From Anoplopoma fimbria (taxonomy: Eukaryota > Chordata > Actinopteri > Perciformes > Anoplopomatidae), in contig NC_072449.1 in the NCBI RefSeq assembly GCF_027596085.1, positions 23,720,522 through 23,784,521 of the forward strand: DNA of 64,000 nt, written 5' to 3'. Position 1 is the first letter of the stretch, and the number at the start of each line of letters is the position of its first letter. The notes under the pieces were generated by a model. It ran no database searches and was not told where the DNA came from. It saw only the letters and a program-made list of their open reading frames with translations. A program made the translations under genes and the position numbers. Below are positions 1 to 11,881 of the stretch, in pieces.

Positions 1-3000
1 CTCCCATAAAACCTCACAACTTCTGTGGCATTTTTCATAATGGTCTTTTGAATACTTCCAGCGTTTTCATACTGTTGAAATGTTTATCATGGCTGCAACC
101 AGTATTTAAAGCAAATTATATTGCATGAGTTTTCTAAAAGCAAAATGTATCATCTAGTTAAAGGGAAGGTTTGTCATCCACATGATTAAAAGGGAGAATC
201 ACACAGGCATTGTTCTGAGGGAATAGCAAAATGACTGACGCTAGTACATTACAAAGTAAAATCCTTCTAAACCTTTGGTTAAGTTCTTTGGCTTCTGTGG
301 CTTTTGCAATCTCGCAGTATCTTCTGTAAATTATTCATGAAATGGTACGCTGGCACCTGACAGAGAGAGAGGCCACTCCCTGTGGAAGTACTTTTAATTC
401 CAGCTTCATTTCAGCTTATCTGTTTCAAAGAGATCTCTGTTTTCAAAGTTTAAATCCTTAAGATTTTAGTCCTGGTTGACTTGGCGACACACGTGGTTAC
501 CGTCGTAAGAGCAGGTGTGGTTTAATACGGCAGCAAACGCTCTTTGAGCAGCTACTTTACAAGAAGAGCAACTGGTGAATCTTGTAAAAAAATAAATCTT
601 TTTGGTCCGCTGACAAAAAGAAAAAGAAAATAACTGTTATCTTGTTTTGTATGCGCTTTTTACGATGAACAATCTCGGTCAGCGCTAATTGTGTTTCCTG
701 TGGGTTCTTCACAATAAGAGCCCCGTGCTGGATTACATGCATGCATTGTTTCCTCTGAATCTCTCTTGTTTAGTGTGGGAATAACAGACCCGGACACTAC
801 CAATAAAAACTATAGCAAGACAATTACTGCAGAAAAAAATGCTGATCATAAGTGGTATTAAAATGGGGTTGGATGTCATTATAGTCTTAAGGATTATAAC
901 TTTAACCAAATACATTATTGTCATTAGCCTACTGAAATGTGTTAACAGTCACTTTCTTGCAGCAGAAAAAGCACAACTCCATTATTACAGTTGTCGGTAA
1001 ACATCAAAGGAAGCCTACCAGGCTTTGGCCCTTCTCCACTTAGCCATGATAACAGGCCTGTCTTTCCATTTTCCCTCCTCTGTATCGTCTGATTTCTGTC
1101 TGCACACAAACACCAATTGGTCATTATAGTTTTTATTTTAAACATGGGATCAAAGCAGTGAGTTATAAATACCAGATGTGACCATCACAGCTGTCATCAT
1201 CTGACGCTATGTGGCTCCATAAACCACCAACAGTCTCACTGCTCCCGCTCGACACTCCAGGGCCGTGATTCATGGGGGTAAATAAGCAAAATACTTGTTG
1301 GCGAGAAAAAGAAAGTCAGAGGGCGAAGAAAAGGGAGCACTAATAAACTGATCCTTCAGCTTTATTAAGTACGTGTTTGAAGTACGATTGCGCAAATACC
1401 TCACAGCACAGTTGGAAACGCTGTGTGCGGCTGACATCACTACTGATCACAGAACAGGCTATAATGTTGGGGTTTGGCTCCTCAGCAGCTCCTCTGAGGA
1501 TATACAGTGATCATGGAAACTAGAAATTCAATCCACGAGTGAAAAAATTGGTTTAAGGACCATCTAGGTTAGAGCTGTCTCTAAGGGTTATTTCTATGTT
1601 TCTTTTCCTACAAACAACAAACCCAGTTGAAACAAAAGAGATGACATCATGAATGATCTCATCTCTCATTGCTTCATTTGACCTTCCACTTTTCCACTTA
1701 GTGCTTCTTCTTTTTTTTAGTTGTTTCCTCAGGAGTGATGCACGGATCAAAGTGGCTTCACATGAAAGGGAAAACCGTTCATGTTTTGGAAAAGATCCCT
1801 GTTTGATCAATTATTTTGCTAGAAGACAAAACCATATACTTGCAACTTTACAATCAGGACTGGGAGAGGGGGTCTCCTTTCTTATTGGGGTTTTATAGAT
1901 TGTGGGTACTTGTTTAACCCTTTCCCGCCCTTGGGTTCCCATGCCAGGGCTTTGGTCGAAAGGTTTAGATGTCTGAGAATAAACTACTTTTATCTCGCTC
2001 TCACTCTCATCGTCACACACACGCACCCATCCACCACACATCTGCCACTGCAGCCCACATTCGAAAAAGCAGTCCTCGCCTCAAACCTTCAGCTTTTTAA
2101 TTAACTTTTTTTTTTTTTCTCTCCCATCGCAATCGGCAACTAAAGTGCTCAAACTCGGTGATATATAGCACATCCGTGTCTGCATGCACACATTTTTATT
2201 TTTTTTATATCTATGTCAGACTCATGGCTGTCAACATGTTTCTTATTTTGGTAAAGGCGCTCCACGCTGTCTCTGTTCTAAAAATGATCATTTTCCTTCA
2301 GTATCTGTTCATCTCGTAAGACTGTTTGACAAAGCAAAGTGAGCTGAAGTCATGAATGTTTTTTGTTACGTTTTTTATTCTTTTGGATCACTTATCAACT
2401 GGTTGCATGTAAATTAAGTTATTCGTTACCTACTACGTTCATTATTTCTCATCACTTATGTTTATATACGTGTACATAATGCTAATAGGTTAGCGTAGGA
2501 TTAGCCGTTTGATTTATATGCTCATGTACAGTTTGTTCTGGACTCCCCTACTGAATAGTTGGTGCCTTAGATGGGCTGAGCAATGCACAGAAACTTTGAT
2601 AAACAACAAGCATTAATATAAAGGAAATTAAGACCGTCTAAGAGGAGGACCGACTGGACTGTTAATATGTCTTCCGTCTTGATATTTAAGATTTGCTGTT
2701 ATCAAAAGATCAGAATAGACAAAAGGTTGATTGTCATGCCTTATATGCTTTAAAAGGACACAAGTAACAAGTTAGTTACTGAGTAATAAGTAAAGTTTCA
2801 CTGGGAATTTAGACAAGCCAGACTCAAAGAAAATATTATTGTCCTGTAAATATACTGGCTGTTTTTTTTTGGGGGGGGGAAATCTTATTTTTTGTATGAG
2901 GTCTGTAATTTTCACAGAGTATTAGTTTATCTTATGTGCATTCGAGAATCTCCCTTCTCATGATACAGTAGTGGGTGAGCCTGTTTTCACTGCATTTTAT

Positions 3001-3546
3001 ATTTGTTCTCGAGAGTATGTTGTTTGAATGATTGATGTCTCACAGGAATCAGAGATGAGATTGTAGATTGTATTTTCTTTCCTTTGTTTGCAATAAAAGA
3101 CCATTATTATTGCACTCAAATGTGTCCTGAGATTCTGCTTTTAGAGATGAGATTTTAATTTTATTAAATTCTATAACTTGCATCAGTATTTTATTTAGAT
3201 GAATACTGTGTTAATAATATATTAAGATATCTATTGAGAGTTTTACAGATAGATACAGGGGACTAAATCTAAATTGCAAAAACTAATTTACATAATAGTA
3301 CAGAACCTCTGCACCTTTGTAAGAATGTCATGATTTTAAGTTGCAGTTATTTTTAGGTAGTTTGTAGTGATAATTTATCTCCTGCCATTTTACTCTCTTT
3401 CAACATTTCCTGTTACTGCATTACATAGTTTTGCAATAATTGCAAAATACTCAATGTTGCAATCGAAAATGAAAGAGTTAACTTTTATTCACTACTTTTA
3501 AGCAACAACAAGGAAAAGAAGTCCTCAAAAAGTGCAAAAAACCACA
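1..3546. other. Gene-free stretch
   Basis: No open reading frame here has splice context, domain content or composition that supports a gene. The longest frames are under 90 codons and look random. The stretch is AT-rich with short T and G homopolymers (for example T8G9 near 2863-2879). It may be distal intergenic DNA or an intron of a gene outside the window; the sequence does not decide. Confidence 0.5.
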
Positions 3547-3554
3547 GTTGAAAC

Positions 3555-3872
3555 TAGGGATGCACCGATCAGATTTCTCGGTCCCGATACTGATATCGAT
3601 ACATTGACTTATAATTAGTACTGATGTGATACCACTGTTAAATCAATAAGCTCTAGCCTCACTGTGTGGAAATGACTGGTATCTTTCTTTTATGTGTATC
3701 AAGCTTGACATAAACATTGCTTTCCTATCATTGTAATACAAAATGTAACAAATAAATACATAGATATAATTGGTAATTATTAAAATAATGGTATTTGATA
3801 CCGTATCCATTTGAGTCAGTATAAGACTGATATCCAACATTCTATACAAGTCTCAGTATCAGTGCGTCTCTA
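3555..3872. mobile_element. hAT-type MITE, 318 bp, with 8-bp target-site duplication
   Basis: The ends are imperfect terminal inverted repeats: the left end reads TAGGGATGCACCG and the reverse complement of the right end reads TAGAGACGCACTG. The flanks GTTGAAAC (3547-3554) and GTTGAAAT (3873-3880) agree at 7 of 8 bases, as expected for a hAT 8-bp duplication. The interior has the repetitive 'CCGATAC/TATCGATA' character of common fish hAT MITEs and no transposase frame, so it is non-autonomous. Confidence 0.75.
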
Positions 3873-3880
3873 GTTGAAAT

Positions 3881-6800
3881 ACAGACACAAAACTGTGAGT
3901 GAGAGGGATTTGACACGTAGCAAAGGTCTCTGTGACAAACCTATATTGAATAATGTTTCTTCTTTGTTGCATTGCTATGGTGAATTCTTTCTCTTTTCTC
4001 TTTTTTGGAATATTAAATATTTTCTATTTTGACATTTGTCCTGGTTTGCGCCAGTTGATTTCTTGATTGTGTGGACTTGTGTTTGGTCTCAGGCCTCCCT
4101 TTGATTGGCATCTGAAGTTGATTGCCCTGATTTGTAGCACCTGTCCTAGATGGTTTAAATACCAGTGACTGCTGTGTTGTCTCCTGAAGAAAGAAGTTCT
4201 CAGAAACATTGAACTCTGTTAGTTGAAATGAAATTGGACTTTTTAGTGTGAGGCTTTCCCTGGTTTTCCTTTATTTAAAAGTTTTATTCCAAATACAATC
4301 TCCAAGGCCAAGAAAGAACCTTCGAGCTCATATCCAACACCTATTTTGATAAATGATGAATCAAATAATTTGTCAGTTAGTTAATAATAGTGAGTTGCAT
4401 CTATGGATGAATAGATGGTTGGCTTTTTCTCCCCCATAGAAAGTAAAGATGTTTCGGTCTTTCAAGCCAGTGGCCATCAGTCTCTGTCACCTTCTGCCTC
4501 TTCCACTGTCCACACCTGTGATAGTAACTAACTGACCCATTTAACACAGCTCTCCATCCTGTCTAACTCAGCACCCTCTTCATCACCGGTTCACAGAGTG
4601 AAGCAAGTGAAGCTGCCAGGTTTTTTTTTTTCCTTCATCACACCTGCATCGACCAGGCGTCTGCTGACCACCCACAACTCCCTCCCAATGTGTCTCCTTG
4701 AATATTGTGAACTTCTCACACTGAAATTATGTCCTCAAAACATTTACAAAGGAATTTACAATGGCATCTCTAATCCAAGTCCACCCTCTCTAAGTGCCTG
4801 CGTTTAATCCCCAGTGTTAACCTGGCTTTGGAGGTGACACAAACTCTATCAATATGTGTTGTTTAGCAAAGTGACAGTCGCCCCCTCTGGTCCAGATTAA
4901 GAGCAGGAGGAGAAACCAGATACTTAATCCTCTGTGGCATGTTGGACAGAAATCTCCCCTTCTTGGACTTCACTTTCATCACTTCAGCGTCCATGTCGCC
5001 CCGGCCCAAAAGCACTCACTCTATTATCATGGTGTTGCCTGACCGGGATAACCCCGGCCTAATCCATCACTGCTACCATCTGCATGTTTGTGCAGGCAGT
5101 GTGGGTAAATAACGCTGTGTTGGTGGGCTTGGGTTACCTCTCCTTTTTCCTTTCTTCAGTTTTTGGCAGATAGCTGCAAGGGGCATTTTTTCGCACTTAA
5201 TGAATCCGTCAGCAAATGTGTTTAGTTTTGTTACCTCGTAAAACAGCAGCGGGTCCTTTCAAAATTCTTTAAGACCCCACCCAAAGATGTTAAAGCGAAG
5301 AAGGCTTTCTGCATCACACTCTAACCTTTAGAAACTATTCTTGTAAAAATGCCTTTTTTTTCTTTTCCACTGCCTGTGTACCGGCACTGTTGTTTTCTTT
5401 TGTTACCTTTCATGATTTATTAATTCACACAGAAAGAAAGAGAAGGTGGCCACTAATAGTTTGTGCCTCCCTCCCCCTCCACTCCGAAAAAACACTGATT
5501 GTTAGCTAATGAACACGAATGCAGCACCGGGGAGCTCACTTCAAAGGCCACAGCTGACTGAGCTGAACAGACAAATTGTTTGAGCTCATGGGTTTGGAAA
5601 TAATGAAATGCTGCACAGGGTGGGAGAGCGCGGAGCAGTTACAACAAAAATGTTGTCACATGGCCTGCGGTCTCACTGGCCCTCTTCTCGGTGTGAAGTG
5701 TGTGAGGCTTCCAGGGCAGCAGCCACCTGTGGATGAGACAGCGGCGGCGAATACTGAGAAAACATCAAAAATCTCTGGTCTGTTTCACTCAGGAACAGTT
5801 GGTGTTGTCCCTTCATAGGACAAAAGAAGTGTGATTCTTTTTTTATAATTGATGTGTATTGTATTGTCAGTTGAATAAACAATTTTACTGCAATATTTAT
5901 TTAGTGGATTATGCCTACTTGTCATGAAATTCAACTTTTTCTGAGCATCTTAACAACTTTAATCGACCTGCTAGGGTTGGTAATCTTCTTCAAATCTTTT
6001 TTTCTCATTACATCCGGACAGCAATCAATAAATCAAATGCTCTGACAAAATAAGAAATCCACTATTTGCTGCTGTCACAGAACTTTAACAACCCCTGGAT
6101 GGCCTACCTGCCTGCGCTCTGTCCTTGCACCCATTGCACGTCTTCCACAAGCTGTTAGCTTGAAAGCTATGAGTACTCACAATAGCCATGTTGGTTGATT
6201 ACAGTCAGAACGATAAATTTGGGGGAGTGGCTTTGGAGGGAGGACTGAAGGGATGGACTGTAAGTGATGCCTGCTTGTCGACTTTCTTGTTAAACTTTGC
6301 AACTTTTCGCGCTAGTGCTGCTAGCCCCTTCCATTGGAAAAGAGTTTGCAACACTAGACTGCGGTTATTGGTTGGATACTATTTAAAACAGCATACTCTT
6401 ACCAACCCTAACTCTAGTAATTGATCAAATGACCGCCTATAATGGGAAAGGATTCGCACATGCTGACAAACCCACAGAGAGGGATCACCTGACTCTCTAG
6501 TCCCCCTCAACTTTACGTTACCTTTATAGTGTCGTTCAGCTCATTGTCTTGGATTTACGACCTGTGACCTTCTGGTTAACTCCTCATCAGCATTGTTTTA
6601 CAGTGCCCAGCACCACACAGCAGACAAAGTAAGCGATCAGCTGGAGAAAATAGGGGAGCATTTAGCAGCCAAAGAGCCTGATATTTCCCTCTAGAGTTGG
6701 TAGAGACCAAAAACAGAGCAAAAAGTAGAGTGGTATTGGACGTACATTCACCAGGATACAGAAACACACTTCATAATTGACAGATTATTTATTTTTGCTC

Positions 6801-8229
6801 AACAAGCCATATCAACTTAATAGGTTATAATATGTCAAAGTTGTGTATACAACTTGTTTCTGCTGCCCCCATGAGGCCAATCAGTTTTTGCAGCTTTAAG
6901 TGCTGAGAAAAAATAGGTTTTACAATTTGTTAATGAAAACTGCCCAAACTCTTTCTGCTGAGGAGCCTGTGGCCTCTGCTCTGTTTGCATACAGCTACTG
7001 TTTCATGTTGCCTTTTGTGATTTGTAAGCCACAAGTGGAAGGTTTTTTATTGTGATGTTCAATGGGAGCATTTAAACAATGTAGGGTATCACAGACATGC
7101 AAGCAGTCTTAATTATCTGCTTTAAGCCGCAGTACTTTCTATCATAGGCAGAAAAAACTATCAAACATTTCTAACAATGAAACTTACAACAGAAAAAAAA
7201 GAGATCTGAATAATGGCATGTTCCCAAATCCTCCCACATCCATCACCTTTAAGGAGTAAATGTGACTTGTTTGCAGAATGAACAATGAGAGGTTTCGCAC
7301 CGTGACAAAACACTCTTTGTGCAGGGAGTACTCTGAGACCGAGAGCAGAGACAATGAATGTTTTCATGGATGAGCCACATTGTTACTCTAGTTTGCACTG
7401 AGGCCATTCACAGATCAGGTTCTGTGTTCCCAGCTCACTCTACCGCTGTTGAAAAGCTTGCTGCTTCTGAAGCGCTGCGATGCTGTGTTACTGTCTGCTG
7501 ACTCAGAAAGTTTTCCATAGACAGTTAAAAGAAAAGTACTGAGAGCAGCATTATTGCACAATATGAAATTAAACTGGGATGATAGACTGATTTTCTCTGG
7601 GGCCTAATAAATAAGGTATAAACATACAGCTAGGGTAGTGAGGACGGTAAGAACATATCCATAGGATCGTTCTTCCTTTTGGCAGACTGACCATCTCCGC
7701 CGCCCACTGCTGTAACAGGCACCTTTAAAGACAAAACCATGCACATGTTGGAGTGTAAGGGGCAGACAGTTACATGGTTTAAAATACAAGGCCCTGAGTT
7801 TTTCTTATGGATCAGCCTCTAATTGGGCTCATGGCATGCCACAGGCTCTGATCAGAATGGGTGGGCATCCATCTTACTGGGCCGTGACAGGGAGACCCCA
7901 ACACCCTCCAGCATTGTTCAGCAGTGCTGGAGCAGATATAATCTTCTGTGAATTTTAATCCCTGCAAAACAATGCAATGTTCCCTGGGAAATGTCCGTAG
8001 GGTAAATTAAAGGAAACAACAACACAGAATTGAATGGATCAGGCTACGGCTGGACTGGACCTGCAACTATATGCTGGAATGATATGTGCAAACCTGAAGG
8101 AAGTTTACATTTTGCAATAAACAAGACTAAGACTCAACAGTCATGCCAGCCGCTCTGTGAGGATGTGCTCAGGCACAGCAGTGGTTTAATTTGATTGACA
8201 ATGTGAGCTCACATTGAAAATGTGAACAA
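3881..8229. other. Gene-free stretch with probable old repeats
   Basis: No supportable gene. Segments around 4031-4260, 6070-6780 and 6837-6895 (the last with 'TTTCTGCTGCCCCCATGAGGCC') have the look of degraded dispersed fish repeats, but no ends or target duplications could be defined by eye. The rest shows nothing recognisable. Confidence 0.4.
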
Positions 8230-8945
8230 GTTGGTGCTTAGCTGGTGTGATGTTTACCTTGTTCACCATCTTACTTTTGCAAGTAAGCATGCTAACTTAT
8301 GCTCATTTTCACTGAACACGAAATACAGCTGAGGGTGATGGGAATGTCATAAGATTTGCAGATACTTAGACCTAATTTAACAAATGGCACCTGATGGTGC
8401 TAGAGAAGAAGTCAGGGGATGACATTTATTACAATTCACCCTCTGGGAACCATGAACACATGTACCAAGTTTAATGACAATCCATCCAATGGTCGCCCAA
8501 ACATTTTACTCTGAACCAAATGCGTCAACCTGCTGGTGGCGCTGGAGAAAAGTCAGGGGATAACAGAAGGCATCCAGATCCACCGTCTGGTAATTTCTAT
8601 ACAAGATCTTGTGCCAATCTGTTCAGTAAATATTGAGATATTTTATCGTGTAAATGTTGACCTTCTTGTTGCACTAAAGGCTCAGGGAAATCAGGGAATT
8701 AACAAAATTGTTGGTAATCCCCAAGGACCTTGGATATCTGTCGGTAATTTTCTTGCAATCCATTTAACTGTTGTCAAGATATTTTTCTCTGTACCACAGG
8801 TGTCATCCTCATGGGGGCTCTGGAAGAGATGGTGATTACCAAAGTCATTCATTTTAGATATTTCAGTCTGGGACAAAGTGTTGGACCGATCGACCAACTA
8901 ACCAACGTCATCCCTGGAGCCATGCTGCTAAAAAAGACTTCATAT
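8230..8945. repeat. Teleost interspersed repeat with internally duplicated module
   Basis: The segment reads like a very common fish repeat recalled from other teleost loci: 'AAGCATGCTAACTTATGCTC', then 'TACAGCTGAGGGTGATGGGA', then 'GAAGTCAGGGGAT', then 'AATCCATCCAATGG', and an end with 'TTTCAGTCTGGGACAAAGTG' and 'GCCATGCTGCTAA'. The module containing 'AAGTCAGGGGAT' and the following 'CACCCTCTGG / CACCGTCTGG' occurs twice (about 8390-8440 and 8530-8595). It has no coding capacity; the 99-codon frame through it is fortuitous. The class is not known to me with certainty. Confidence 0.65.
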
Positions 8946-11546
8946 TGACATGAGAATTTCACCATATATCACTTTCAGGGACTTCTGTCTGTCTGTCTGG
9001 ATGTCTGCTGTTCTCTCTTGTTATTTTTAGTGTTAAAGCTCTGTTTTCTTCACCTGCTTGTGTTCGTCAGTCTGCGACTACTGCAAGGCCCAAGGAGAGG
9101 CATCTAATCCGGCTGACCACACACCCACCACTCCCCTCTGCATGCTTCCTGCAAACAGTTGGACGGAGGGTCGCGTAGATGCAGTCTGACAGCTGGACCA
9201 GCCGTCCGCTCGGCTACCACCAACTGTGTGCGTTTGTGCACGTGAGTGCGCTCGTCATGTGACTCCTGCCTGCCTCGGAGTCAGAGCTCACCGGCCAGCA
9301 GACCACCACCGGAGGCTGTTGTTGTTAGTTTCCAAGTCCTTGGAGCATATGAGTGGCCATAAAACCTCACCTCACATTACACCTCCACAAACCCATCTTA
9401 TTATCAATCAGTCAGCTTTGATTTTATAATATTTTATACAGCTGTTTAGCTCTGATTTGTGTGTGCTATCTTTGTATTGCAGCCCTCCTCTTCAGTCTTT
9501 TATCTAACAGGGAGACCTCTGCTGACTGGGACAGATGAGCCTGTCACACTCAGCTGTTCGGCTGGATGATATATCACCAGGGCTCGGGCTTACAGTCAGG
9601 ACATGTGCTTTTTTGTTACAACAACATCAGCGCGGCCTTAACATATCTGATTTATGGCACTGATTTACTGCGGGGTCAGACAGAGGATTCACATATCTAA
9701 AGCAGACAGAGGCCGACATCATTATGAGAAAAGACTTGTTAATTTCATGACTTATATTGTCACAGGAGCCTGTTTTATTTTTGATGTTTTAATAATGTCT
9801 GTTACTGCTGCTTGTTTATATGTTCACATATTCTGTGCATGTTTTTTTTTTTTGAAGCATGCTATCTTTTTGTTGTTGTTGTTGTTGTTGTTGTTGTTAT
9901 TTACTTCATATTCCCCATTAACACCTTTCAAATGACTTCTTCTCTCATTTAATGTTACATGAAAGGAAAGATCTTTTATATGACAAGAAATACTGTTAGA
10001 ATGCATTTAAAAATCTGAAAATATCCACACTTTCCACACTGGTAACATACTTGCATAATACAACGATATCAACAAGAAGGCAACATAAATAAATCTAAAT
10101 TCATTAAAACATAATAATATTTTGATGTAGACCTTATGGCATGCATTTTTAAGGTAAATCTGTTAAACATCTCCCGTTGGTGTGTTTTTACACAAACTAA
10201 TTTATACACAAGGCACAGAGAGTTGGAGAAACGATGGGTCTATATGGACCCAGAGCTTATTATGATCCCAATAAGTATTTCATTGGGTTCAGTGACATAA
10301 AGCAGTCCCATAACCAAAACAAACTGAACTAAACGAATAAGCTAACTAGTTCATTAAATGTATAATGGACTGAAAAATATTCTCAAAGATCAGTTAAGAA
10401 GGAAAAAAAGTACAGTGTTTATGTACTGTTCCCTCTATTTGTCTTAGACTTGTTTTCTTTTTCACAAAAGGTTCCTGATTGACCACTTGACTTCCTAATT
10501 ATCTATGCCCTCATCTTAAACAGAGGCACATTTGGCTTCATTAAACGCAGCGACGATCATATACAGAAGCAGAGATGACAAAAGCAAATACAGACAAAAG
10601 GAGAGGAACTCCATTGTTCCACCATAACACAGGCGTGTGTTGCTGGAGAGGCGAGGATGAGGTGAAGCACAACTCATGTCAAATCGAATAAATTACTTTC
10701 AACAAGGAGGGGCGGGAGGCTGCGGGAGGCCCATTTAGGAGCTTTTAAAGTCGAACAGCGTGAAGTCTTAATTAGTGGGACTTAACACTGGCCAGTGCTG
10801 CGCTCACGCAGCGACGGTCAGGAGTTGGAGGCTGCTGCCCCTGCGGCTTCAGAGGAAGGGGAGAAGACCGAAAACTGAAGACAAAACAGAACATTTCCAC
10901 TGTCTCTGCCAGCAGGAGGGGGAAATAAAGGTTGATTGAATTTAATTTAATATCTGAATTGTTAGATAAAAGCAGCTAAGGCCTCTTGCTGTCGTCCACA
11001 TGGTGTCGAGATGAGATGGATTTCCAACGAATTACACTTTTTTTCCACCTTTTATCCTTCCTGTCAGATTCATGCACACTCAGGTTTATTGGCAGTAATG
11101 ATCCCAGGTTCCTCCCCACTGACCAATCACATGTTAATGCTGCTCAAATGAAGGAGGGAGGGGTCGGTTACTTGGAAAAGGACCAGAGGTTGAGCGACGC
11201 TCTGGTTCCATTAGTTAGGTAGTGTGATGGTGTGAATGATAATAGGGATATATTTGGTGACCTTTGACCTTTACTTCCTCCTGAGATGTCAGGCTTCGAA
11301 TGTGTCTTTACTGCTTCAGCTTCACTAGTTCGCAGTTTGGTGGAAAATATGGGCAGAGTCACACTGAATTAAAGTAAATACGCCAAATTGTGTTTTTGTT
11401 GACATTCCAAAAGTCTTAACGATGCAAAAGGTGTTCCACAAGGCTGCTTTGTTTTCAATTTGTATAAGCAATTTTGGAAGATTCAGTGAAGATTAATTTC
11501 TTGCAGATGATTAACTTATCTTTTACCCCTAAACCAAACTATTATC
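8946..11546. other. Gene-free stretch
   Basis: No gene supported. Contains a (TTG)n run at about 9868-9898, and a G/C-richer, purine-rich segment at about 10690-10930 that could be regulatory but carries no recognisable promoter architecture. Confidence 0.4.
9868..9898. repeat. (TTG)n microsatellite
   Basis: About ten tandem TTG units, directly visible. The reverse frame gives a poly-Asn string that is not a real protein. Confidence 0.9.
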
Positions 11547-11559
11547 GAATTCTCTTGTC

Positions 11560-11868
11560 CATCCATCCATTTTCCGTAACCTGCTTATCCAGTTAAGGGT
11601 CGCAGGGGTGCTGGAGCCTATCTCAGCTGTCAATGGGTGAAGGCAGGGTTCACCCTGGACAGTTCGCCAGTCTGTCGCAGGGCTGACATGTATAGACAGA
11701 CAACCATTCACACTCACATCCACACCTACGGGCAATTTAGAGTCTTCAATGCACCTAAGCTGCATGTCTTTGGACTGTGGGAGGAAGCCAGAGAACCCGG
11801 AGAGAACCCACGCTGACACGGCCCCTCTTGCTGTGAGGCGACAGTGCTAACCACTACACCACCGTGTA
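11560..11868 (-). mobile_element. tRNA-derived SINE with perfect 13-bp target-site duplication
   Basis: The element is flanked by identical GAATTCTCTTGTC copies at 11547-11559 and 11869-11881. On the minus strand its 5' end reads 'GGTGGTGTAGTGGTTAGCAC', a tRNA A-box-like head, and its 3' end finishes in (ATGG)n. The body 'GGACTGTGGGAGGAAGCC' with 'CACCCTGGACAGTTCGCCAG' (plus strand) is a widespread fish SINE sequence. The segment that normally follows the A-box, with the B-box (GGTTCGAATCC), is missing between 'CACAGCAAGAGG' and 'GTGTCAGCGTGGG', so this copy looks internally deleted (comparison to the family from memory). Confidence 0.8.
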
Positions 11869-11881
11869 GAATTCTCTTGTC

